Positions 14,362 to 20,610 of a stretch of 37,067 nucleotides of DNA are shown here, one piece after another. Made by a program: the position numbers and the translations under genes. This stretch comes from a virus: positions 1 to 37,067 of IMG/VR virus record IMGVR_UViG_3300028394_000171. One strand, 5' to 3'. The notes below the pieces were generated by a model. The model saw only the letters and a program-made list of their open reading frames with translations, was not told where the DNA came from and searched no databases. Positions within the stretch are counted from its first letter, which is position 1. Each line of letters starts with the position of its first letter.

Positions 14362-15209
14362 TGAATCATCCTGCCGAATTAAAGATACATCAGTATCTCA
14401 GTAAGGTAAGGCACGGAGATAGTACCCTAAGCCCTGAAGTTGTAGAGCAGGTAGTTGAGGATGTTCGTGCTGCCCTTACTCGGCAGTTTGTAGACAAGCG
14501 TGACAATGCATTTAGCTATCGCATGTCTAACGTGGGCAGGGAATACTGCCAGTTATGGTTCGATAAGAATGAACCTGAAGCTGCAGTACCCCACTCTACA
14601 AACTTTATTATCAACATGATGATGGGTGACATAGCAGAAGCAGTGTTTAAAGGGCTTCTAACACAGGCAGGAGTAGCGTATAGCAGTGGGGATAAGGTTA
14701 CCCTCACTGCTGGTGATCACACGATCTACGGCACTCCTGATTTGATTACAGAAGGTGCAGTCGATGACGTTAAGTCTGCTAGCCCTTGGTCCTATACTAA
14801 TAAGTTTGTTGACTTTGAAACCCTCAATGCCAATGATTCATTTGGCTACGTAGGTCAGCTTGCTGGCTATGCTAAGGCAATGGATGTAAAGGCAGGTGGG
14901 TGGTGGGTAATCAACAAGGCTAACGGTGAGTTCAAGTACGTACCTGCTGATGGCATTGATGTAGATGCTGAGGTCAAGAAGATTGCAGCTAAAGGTGATG
15001 AGCTTAAGGCTAATACTTTTAGACGTTGCTTTGAAGCTGAGAAAGAAACCTATCGTAAGAAAGAGACAGGTAACTTAATCTTAGGTAAGGAATGTAGTTG
15101 GTGTTCTTATAGGTACAAGTGCTGGGAAGGTTTAGAAGAACGACCATCACTAGTATCTAAGGCAGCTAACCCACCAATGGTGTCTTACATAAAAATTGTT
15201 GAGGCATAA
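14361..15209 (+). CDS. PD-(D/E)XK exonuclease with Fe-S cluster (Cas4/RecB-like)
   Basis: A 282-aa nuclease. Motifs: GDIAEAVF (89-96), Pro126-Asp127 in GTPDLI, Asp136-x-Lys138 in VDDVKS and the QLAGY motif (166-170) of the RecB/Cas4 family. One Cys near the N-terminus (Cys63) and three near the C-terminus (Cys245, Cys248, Cys254) match the four-cysteine iron-sulfur arrangement of Cas4 and AddB. Phage members act as end-processing 5' or 3' exonucleases in recombination or host DNA breakdown. TAATG junction with the gene upstream. Confidence 0.85.
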   Translation: MNHPAELKIHQYLSKVRHGDSTLSPEVVEQVVEDVRAALTRQFVDKRDNAFSYRMSNVGREYCQLWFDKNEPEAAVPHSTNFIINMMMGDIAEAVFKGLLTQAGVAYSSGDKVTLTAGDHTIYGTPDLITEGAVDDVKSASPWSYTNKFVDFETLNANDSFGYVGQLAGYAKAMDVKAGGWWVINKANGEFKYVPADGIDVDAEVKKIAAKGDELKANTFRRCFEAEKETYRKKETGNLILGKECSWCSYRYKCWEGLEERPSLVSKAANPPMVSYIKIVEA

Positions 15210-15665
15210 GTGGCATTTGGTAAGAAGAACTTTATGCCTGCTCATGTCAAGGGATATCGCAGTGGTCTTGAGGCAACAGTACAAGCAGACTTAGAAGAAG
15301 CTTCTATCGATGCAGAGTATGAGTCCATTAAGATTGAGTGGGAAGACTTGTGTTATAGAAGATATACACCTGACTTCCTACTTCCTAATGGCATCATCAT
15401 TGAAACAAAAGGATTGTTTACGGCAGAAGATAGACGTAAGCATACCCTAGTAAAGAAGCAACATCCAAATCTAGATATTAGATTTGTATTCAGTAGTAGC
15501 AAACGTAAGTTAAGCAAGCAATCTAAGACTACGTATGCAGAGTGGTGCATCAAGCAAGGCTTCTTGTATGCAGATAAAAAGATACCTGAAGATTGGCTAG
15601 TAGAAAAAGCTAAAAAAGAAATGCCTCTAAAATTTAATCCATACAAAGGAACCAAGCATGACTAA
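15210..15665 (+). CDS. Endonuclease I, Holliday junction resolvase (T7 gp3-like)
   Basis: Start is GTG at 15210 directly after the upstream stop. The 151-aa protein matches T7 endonuclease I in length (149) and active site: Glu21 in RSGLE, Asp55 in YTPDF, and Glu65-x-Lys67 in IETKG, compared with Glu20, Asp55, Glu65 and Lys67 in T7. The QHPNLDIRFVFS and SKTTYAEWC blocks are also family-typical. It cuts branched DNA, resolving junctions before packaging and helping break host DNA. Its place beside the exonuclease makes a recombination/degradation pair. Confidence 0.93.
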   Translation: MAFGKKNFMPAHVKGYRSGLEATVQADLEEASIDAEYESIKIEWEDLCYRRYTPDFLLPNGIIIETKGLFTAEDRRKHTLVKKQHPNLDIRFVFSSSKRKLSKQSKTTYAEWCIKQGFLYADKKIPEDWLVEKAKKEMPLKFNPYKGTKHD

Positions 15666-15987
15666 CCCTATCAAGAAGGATGACATTGTCCTTATCATAC
15701 GACCTAACTTTGAAGGCAAGCAGTGGAATGGCACAGTAGATCTGAACATGATCTGTATGCCATCAGATAGTCTAGACGAAGAAGCATATACAGAGATTGT
15801 AAGTTTAGCTCAGGGTATAGTGACCTGCTTTCATTTGCTTAACACAGATGAGAAGTTTGGTAAGACTGTGTCTGACAAGATGGATGAGATGGTTAACTCT
15901 GGTGAACTAAAGTTTGATCCGCAGTCAGGTCTGTTTGATTCAACCTTTGATCTTACACAGTGGACACCAACACAGGGGAATGCATAA
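15658..15987 (+). CDS. Hypothetical protein, 109 aa
   Basis: AAGGAACCAAGC precedes the ATG; it overlaps the resolvase by eight bases. The N-terminal strand NPIKKDDIVLIIRPNFEGK and the VDLNMICMP block recall a small phage protein family of unknown function found near recombination genes. The next gene starts inside its stop (TAATG). No catalytic motif visible. Confidence 0.65.
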   Translation: MTNPIKKDDIVLIIRPNFEGKQWNGTVDLNMICMPSDSLDEEAYTEIVSLAQGIVTCFHLLNTDEKFGKTVSDKMDEMVNSGELKFDPQSGLFDSTFDLTQWTPTQGNA

Positions 15988-16442
15988 TGGAAACACGCAA
16001 ATCAATAGACGAATGTTCCGGTGAGGAGTGGAATGCTGCAGCTAAAGGGCATTGGGATTTCCTTAAGAAGGACAGAGTGTACGAAGAAGATCCTGTGTAC
16101 TCCTCCCGTGAAGATAAGATAATTGCAGACAGACAGATAGAAGATGAAGAAGATATCTTTGGTGGTAGTTTGTTTGATGAAGCAGATGAAGCAGAAGAAA
16201 TTAATATGGAAGATGCTATAGGTCTATACGAAATGGAGGAGTGGCTTAGTCAAGAAGAGATCTTAGATGAAGTAGTTAAATGCCTAGGGGACTGGGATGC
16301 TATTGCCTACTGTCAAGGCACAGTGTTACGGATCATGATGGACCACCAAAGTATTACTAACAAGAGTGCAATTGCTGTAGCTAAACGACACCTTGATAGA
16401 TTGTCCCGCCTAGTCCATGAGACTGAGGGAGTTAACTGGTGA
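15987..16442 (+). CDS. Hypothetical highly acidic protein, 151 aa
   Basis: The ATG shares a base with the upstream TAA. The middle third is extremely acidic (residues about 45-85 are mainly Glu and Asp). The last 60 residues form helices (EILDEVVKCLGDWDAIAYC, then a KRHLDRLSRL helix). The acidity could point to a DNA mimic or a partner-binding linker, but there is no test for that here. Function unknown. Confidence 0.6.
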   Translation: METRKSIDECSGEEWNAAAKGHWDFLKKDRVYEEDPVYSSREDKIIADRQIEDEEDIFGGSLFDEADEAEEINMEDAIGLYEMEEWLSQEEILDEVVKCLGDWDAIAYCQGTVLRIMMDHQSITNKSAIAVAKRHLDRLSRLVHETEGVNW

Positions 16443-16630
16443 GTACATCTTCCCCTCTCTTTGTTGAGGTACGGTTTCAATTAGTCCTAGACTATGACAC
16501 TGCACCTCCTACTTATCAAGACCCTGAATATCTTCAAGAGGTATTGCAAGAAGCAATTAAAGATGCTGTGTATGACTTAGGTGCAGAAGAAGTCAACGAG
16601 TTCTTTATAGAACTAGAGACGGATATATGA
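16439..16630 (+). CDS. Hypothetical protein, 63 aa, GTG start
   Basis: GTG at 16439 overlaps the previous TGA (GTGA). The product is acidic with a Phe-Val-Glu-Val strand at the start (PLFVEVRFQLVLD) and helices after it. It ends in an ATGA overlap with the nuclease-like gene. Family unknown. Confidence 0.5.
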   Translation: MSTSSPLFVEVRFQLVLDYDTAPPTYQDPEYLQEVLQEAIKDAVYDLGAEEVNEFFIELETDI

Positions 16631-17073
16631 CTGCTCCCGTCCGTAAACGATTTGATAGAGAACTATTCAACGAAACAGATGGGACAGCAAGAGATTCAGC
16701 CAAGAAGTATTGGATATCTTTGGGGCATACAGTAGAGGATCACCCTGATAGATACGCAGTAGATTTAATTGTAGATACAGGACTAGAGACATTTTATTGT
16801 GAAGTAGAGATAAAGAAAGTATGGAAGGGTGTAGAGTTTAAGTACGATACACTGCAGATACCAGAACGTAAGTCTAAGTTTGCTAAGCTGGATAAGCCTG
16901 CATACTTTATGATATTTAATAATGAACGTAGTCATGCATTCATCTGTAGTCACACAGACCTGTTAGATTCCCCCATAGTTGAGGTGCCTAACAAGTATGT
17001 GTACAAAGGGGAGATGTTCTTCCAAGTACCGATAGCTAAACTACAATTAGTGGAGATACCAAGTGGCACGTAA
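16627..17073 (+). CDS. PD-(D/E)XK-like nuclease-fold protein, 148 aa
   Basis: After a helical N-terminus the sequence shows Asp46 in YAVDLIV and the Glu61-Ile-Lys63 triad end in EVEIKKVW, a layout of the PD-(D/E)XK fold. It is followed by a conserved-looking YDTLQIPERKSKF block. I have seen this pattern in phage proteins annotated only as hypothetical. It could be a small endonuclease or a structural relative that lost activity. It lies between recombination genes and a ClpP-like protease, and overlaps the protease start. Confidence 0.6.
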   Translation: MTAPVRKRFDRELFNETDGTARDSAKKYWISLGHTVEDHPDRYAVDLIVDTGLETFYCEVEIKKVWKGVEFKYDTLQIPERKSKFAKLDKPAYFMIFNNERSHAFICSHTDLLDSPIVEVPNKYVYKGEMFFQVPIAKLQLVEIPSGT

Positions 17074-17644
17074 ACATGATCAGACAGCAGAAGACAGGAT
17101 AGATAATCTCCTGCTGGATAGTCACATGTTCTTTCTTCATGGTGACATAGAGGAGGAGAACATAGATCGTTGTATCAAATGGATTGAATATGAAAACATT
17201 GATCCAAAAGATAAGCTACTCACTCTCTATGTAAACACAGGTGGTGGTGAGTTGTATCAAGCACTAGCACTGATTGATATTATGAAAGCAAGTAAGCATC
17301 CTATCCGTACCATAGGACTAGGTAGCATCATGAGTGGTGGCTTCTTGATCTTTGTGTGTGGCACTAAGGGTGAGCGATACATTGCACCTAATGCAGGCAT
17401 CATGTGTCACCAGTTGTCAGATGACATTAACAACAAGTATCACGATATCAAGTCAGCATTCAAAGAAGTAGAGAACTGTAATGCAAGAATGATTAAGATA
17501 CTGCGTGATGCAACAGGCTTAACTGCATTAAAGATACAAGCAAAACTATTACCAGCAAGTGATGTATACTTGACTGCTAAGGAATTGATTCAACTTAAGG
17601 CAGCAGACTATATACTAGGAGAAGATAATGGCACAGGTGCCTGA
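17063..17644 (+). CDS. ClpP-like serine protease, 193 aa
   Basis: GTG start after GGAGATACCAA. The fold signature follows ClpP: LYVNTGGGELYQALALIDIM, then GSIMSGGFLI with Ser91 as nucleophile, GERYIAPNAGIMCHQ with His116, and Asp182 in LKAADYIL, so the Ser-His-Asp triad looks complete. The length is close to bacterial ClpP (about 195-207). ClpP cuts peptides inside a barrel fed by ClpX or ClpA. Phage relatives act as prohead proteases or of unknown role; here the gene is far from capsid genes, among nucleases, so host-directed proteolysis or partner modulation is possible. Confidence 0.87.
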   Translation: MARKHDQTAEDRIDNLLLDSHMFFLHGDIEEENIDRCIKWIEYENIDPKDKLLTLYVNTGGGELYQALALIDIMKASKHPIRTIGLGSIMSGGFLIFVCGTKGERYIAPNAGIMCHQLSDDINNKYHDIKSAFKEVENCNARMIKILRDATGLTALKIQAKLLPASDVYLTAKELIQLKAADYILGEDNGTGA

Positions 17645-17987
17645 TGAAGTGTTAGATAATAGTTTAGTAAAACTAAAGAGAGCACTTGGTATTGCCACTT
17701 GTGCTATGGTTGCAGCTAAAGATTCTGAATGGTTTGATCACAGACCAGAGATTGAGTATGCTTTGTGGCAGGTGCAAGAGAATTTGTGTGATGCTATACT
17801 GGATCTTGAAGAAGAAGTAGAACACTTTGAAATGTTTGGATCAGCAGATAGAATAAATGCTCTTGAAGAAGCAGCACAGTTAGTAGATAGATTTAATGAT
17901 TCACCTGTAGTAATACCACCCACTGAAAGTTTTGCAACGGTCATAGCTAGGGCAATCAGGTTACTAGCTACCAACAAGGAGAGTTAA
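17628..17987 (+). CDS. Hypothetical helical acidic protein, 119 aa
   Basis: AGGAGAAGATA precedes the ATG, which lies inside the 3' end of the protease gene. The protein is almost all helix, with an acidic middle (AILDLEEEVEHFEMF) that may form a coiled coil. Tight coupling to the ClpP-like gene makes it a candidate adaptor or partner, but this is inference from position only. Confidence 0.6.
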   Translation: MAQVPDEVLDNSLVKLKRALGIATCAMVAAKDSEWFDHRPEIEYALWQVQENLCDAILDLEEEVEHFEMFGSADRINALEEAAQLVDRFNDSPVVIPPTESFATVIARAIRLLATNKES

Positions 17988-17988
17988 C

Positions 17989-18249
17989 ATGAAACTAGTA
18001 ATTGCTATAGCAGTAGCAGTCGCAACAGTAGGTTGCTCATCTAGCTACTATGGTACCGAGACTAAGCTGTATGTACCTAAAAGAACACAGCCTATGGGCA
18101 GACAAGAAGTTATTCAAGCTATCACTGACTGTGAATCTGCTATGACTAGACCTGTTCTGATTATGGGTAAGCAAAGAGTTAATGATTGGGATACTGACAT
18201 TGTCCTGAATGTTACTTGTGCCCCCATGAGACAGGCATACTATAAATAA
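17989..18249 (+). CDS. Small lipoprotein, 86 aa
   Basis: AAGGAGAGTTAAC precedes the ATG. The N-terminus MKLVIAIAVAVATVGCSSS is a short lipoprotein signal with the lipid-modified Cys at residue 16 (the -3 position is Thr, not the usual Leu). The mature part is about 70 residues with two more Cys. It would be anchored to the inner or outer membrane. It is not beside the lysis genes, so it is unlikely to be an Rz1 spanin; superinfection exclusion is one possible role, unproven. Confidence 0.65.
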   Translation: MKLVIAIAVAVATVGCSSSYYGTETKLYVPKRTQPMGRQEVIQAITDCESAMTRPVLIMGKQRVNDWDTDIVLNVTCAPMRQAYYK

Positions 18250-18280
18250 TTTCAATAAAAACAAAGAGATACAAAGGCAG

Positions 18281-18308
18281 TTGCTTTAGGAGGAATTTTA
18301 AGTATAAC
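18281..18308 (+). promoter_or_regulatory. Weak promoter-like sequence with orphan Shine-Dalgarno
   Basis: TTGCTT (18281-18286), a 16-base spacer and TATAAC (18303-18308, five of six -10 matches) resemble a sigma70 promoter. Inside the spacer lies AGGAGG (18288-18293), a perfect ribosome site with no start codon at a useful distance. A terminator follows at 18323, so any transcript starting here would be cut short unless read-through occurs. Support is weak. Confidence 0.3.
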
Positions 18309-18322
18309 TAAAGTCCCCCCAC

Positions 18323-18356
18323 GGGAGTACAGATTCTACTGTGCTCCTATTTTTTT
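18323..18356 (+). terminator. Rho-independent terminator upstream of ribonucleotide reductase
   Basis: GGGAGTACAG (18323-18332) pairs with CTGTGCTCCT (18339-18348) over ten bases with two G-T pairs, closing a six-base loop, and is followed by A and seven T. It ends the transcript of the replication block or acts as an attenuator in the reductase leader. It is the only clear terminator between 5.6 and 20.5 kb on this strand. Confidence 0.8.
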
Positions 18357-18385
18357 CAATAGAATCAACAACATAGGTATACTTC

Positions 18386-20293
18386 ATGACGAAATACACA
18401 ATGACTCCTTACAATGACTTCATTGCCAAGAGCAGGTACTCCCGTTACATAGACGAGATTGGCAGACGAGAACATTGGAGTGAGACAGTAACCAGATACT
18501 TTGACTTTATGACAGAGCATCTAAAAGATAAAAAGAATTACACACTGACTCCTGAGTTACGTGCAGAGTTAGAACAAGCAGTAACAGATTTAGATGTAGT
18601 GCCATCCATGAGAGCCGTCATGACATCTGGACCAGCACTAGAGAGACAGAACGTAGCAGCATTTAATTGTTCCTACCTACCTATCGATGACCCTAAAGCA
18701 TTCGATGAAGCCATGTATATACTCCTGTGTGGTACAGGTGTAGGATTTAGTGTGGAGAAAAAGTATGTATCTAGATTACCTGAAGTCCCTGATCGCATGT
18801 TCAGTAGTCAAACTACTATTGTTGTTTCGGATTCTAAAGAAGGATGGGCTAAATCACTTCGACAACTCATTGCTCTTCTGTACTCTGGCGAAGTTCCACA
18901 GTACGACTTACATAAAGTCCGTGAGGCAGGTGCAAGGCTTAAGACCTTTGGAGGCAGGGCATCTGGACCAAAACCTTTGGAGGATTTATTTAAGTTTGTC
19001 ATTATCAAATTCAAAGGTGCAGCTGGTAGACGTTTATCTGCCCTCGAATGCCATGACATTCTGTGCAAGATCGGGGAAGTTGTTGTTGTGGGTGGAGTAC
19101 GTAGGTCAGCAATGATATCTCTGTCTGATTTGACAGACGATAACATGGCTCATGCTAAAGCAGGTAACTGGTGGGATGGTCAGGGGCAACGTGCCTTGGC
19201 TAACAACTCTGCTGTGTATGAGGAGAAGCCTAGCATTGGACACTTCATGAGGGAGTGGACATCAATTTACGAATCACATTCAGGTGAGAGAGGAATATTC
19301 AGCCGTGATGCATCTCAAAGACAAGCTGCAAAAAATGGAAGGCGTGACAGTACGTATGAGTTTGGTACTAATCCTTGCTCAGAAATTATTCTTAGACCTT
19401 ATCAGTTCTGTAATCTTTCTAGTTGCATTGTGCGTAGCACTGATAGCTTTGATTCTTTATCCACTAAGATTCGCTTGGCAACTATTCTCGGAACATTTCA
19501 AGCGACCTTAACAGACTTCCCGTACCTACGTAAGATCTGGCAGAAGAACACAGAAGAAGAAGCATTGCTTGGTGTGTCAATGACTGGTATCCTTGACAAT
19601 GCTTTATTAAATAACCCAGATGATCTGGAACTACCTAAACGATTGGAGACACTCCGTGATATTGCTATTGCTACTAATGCTGAATACGCTGCTGCCATTG
19701 GAATTAATCAGAGTGTGGCTGTCACAGCTGTTAAACCCGAAGGTACAGTGTCACAGCTTTGTAGTACTGCCTCTGGCATTCATCCTCAGCACAGTCAATA
19801 TTACATACGTAGGGTACGTGCTGATAACAAGGACCCTTTAACACAGTTTATGATTCAGGCAGGATTTGTAGCAGAGCCATGCTTCATGAAACCTGAGAGC
19901 ACTACTGTGTTTAGTTTCCCTGTGAAGGTTGCAGATGGTGCACTGCTACGTGAAGACTTATCTGCTATACAACACTTGAAACTGTGGCTACTATTTCAAC
20001 GTCACTACTGTGAACACAAGCCGTCTGTCACAATCTCTGTGAAGGAAGACGAGTGGATGCAGGTAGGTGCTTGGGTATATGAACACTTTGATGAGGTTAC
20101 AGGGGTATCTTTCCTGCCTATGGATGGTGGCACATACAAGCAAGCCCCGTATGAAGAGTGTACAGAAGAGGAGTACAATAAATTGAAGCTGTTAGTACCT
20201 GAGTCAGTAGACTGGGGTAACTTCAAAGAGTATGATGATAATGTAGAAGGTGCTCAGATGTTGTCTTGCACTGCAGGTGGCTGCACTATCTAA
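18386..20293 (+). CDS. nrdJ: Class II (adenosylcobalamin-dependent) ribonucleotide reductase, monomeric type
   Basis: A 635-aa reductase converting ribonucleoside triphosphates to deoxy forms. Key residues match Lactobacillus leichmannii RTPR in spacing: Cys95 (FNCSY), the thiyl Cys331 with Glu333 in NPCSEI, Cys342 eleven residues later, and a C-terminal redox pair Cys628/Cys633 (CTAGGC, same five-residue spacing). It is about 100 residues shorter than the bacterial enzyme. No separate beta subunit or NrdE/F genes are present, as expected for class II. It depends on host B12. No clear ribosome site precedes the ATG; an ATG five codons later is an alternative start. Confidence 0.93.
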   Translation: MTKYTMTPYNDFIAKSRYSRYIDEIGRREHWSETVTRYFDFMTEHLKDKKNYTLTPELRAELEQAVTDLDVVPSMRAVMTSGPALERQNVAAFNCSYLPIDDPKAFDEAMYILLCGTGVGFSVEKKYVSRLPEVPDRMFSSQTTIVVSDSKEGWAKSLRQLIALLYSGEVPQYDLHKVREAGARLKTFGGRASGPKPLEDLFKFVIIKFKGAAGRRLSALECHDILCKIGEVVVVGGVRRSAMISLSDLTDDNMAHAKAGNWWDGQGQRALANNSAVYEEKPSIGHFMREWTSIYESHSGERGIFSRDASQRQAAKNGRRDSTYEFGTNPCSEIILRPYQFCNLSSCIVRSTDSFDSLSTKIRLATILGTFQATLTDFPYLRKIWQKNTEEEALLGVSMTGILDNALLNNPDDLELPKRLETLRDIAIATNAEYAAAIGINQSVAVTAVKPEGTVSQLCSTASGIHPQHSQYYIRRVRADNKDPLTQFMIQAGFVAEPCFMKPESTTVFSFPVKVADGALLREDLSAIQHLKLWLLFQRHYCEHKPSVTISVKEDEWMQVGAWVYEHFDEVTGVSFLPMDGGTYKQAPYEECTEEEYNKLKLLVPESVDWGNFKEYDDNVEGAQMLSCTAGGCTI

Positions 20294-20304
20294 GTAACAC
20301 TGGT

Positions 20305-20332
20305 TGTGGGGTACCAGCACAGAAACCCCACA
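20305..20332 (+). other. Perfect 8-base hairpin after the reductase gene
   Basis: TGTGGGGT (20305-20312) and ACCCCACA (20325-20332) pair perfectly around a 12-base loop, in the 59-base gap between the reductase stop and the next start. It has no U-tract, so it is at best a weak terminator; mRNA 3' protection is another option. Confidence 0.4.
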
Positions 20333-20352
20333 CTCCTTATGAAAGAGATAAC

Positions 20353-20610
20353 ATGAATCGCTATAGAATAGAAGAAGAATACCCAGACATAGAGCTTATG
20401 CTACTAGAGCCTAGCTACTTTGATAAGGCTATTGTGGGTGTAGTACAGAAGTGTAATAGTGTACAAGCCATTTGCTATGATGCAGGTAAATGCATTAAGC
20501 TATTAGCTAAGTACGAGAAGATGTCGGAGGATGATGCAGTGGAGTACTTCGAGTACAACACACAGGGTGCATACGTAGGTGAACACACCCCTGTGTTTCT
20601 TTATCGATAG
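20353..20610 (+). CDS. Conserved-looking phage protein, 85 aa
   Basis: The ATG at 20353 follows GAAAGAGATAAC. The C-terminal half, SEDDAVEYFEYNTQGAYVG followed by EHTPVFL, is a block that I recognise from many short phage proteins of unknown function, in which a 'AIVGvv' strand and a 'vlYD..kci' strand come first, as here (AIVGVVQKC and AICYDAGKCIKLL). It is the last plus-strand gene and overlaps the end of the minus-strand late block by ten bases. Confidence 0.75.
   Translation: MNRYRIEEEYPDIELMLLEPSYFDKAIVGVVQKCNSVQAICYDAGKCIKLLAKYEKMSEDDAVEYFEYNTQGAYVGEHTPVFLYR
20560..20600 (+). terminator. Possible plus-strand terminator inside the last early gene
   Basis: ACACAGGG (20560-20567) pairs with CCCTGTGT (20589-20596); two more pairs form beyond a single bulged C. 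The stem is followed by TTTCTTTATC. It lies within the 3' end of the gene, right before the convergent junction, and has a T-rich tail only in the plus direction, so it could stop early transcripts from running antisense into the late genes. Confidence 0.4.

Noticed and set aside
17989-18249. Lipoprotein as Rz1-type outer-membrane spanin
   Set aside because: It is too long, lacks Pro-rich sequence and an overlapping Rz frame, and is on the other strand from the lysis cluster.
18250-18385. Cobalamin riboswitch before the B12-dependent reductase
   Set aside because: The gap is shorter than a normal B12 riboswitch and no B12-box was recognised; only a terminator hairpin is clear.
18750-19115. 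121-codon plus-strand frame inside the ribonucleotide reductase gene
   Set aside because: It lies wholly within a gene whose catalytic motifs are all in frame; the product has no domain-like pattern.
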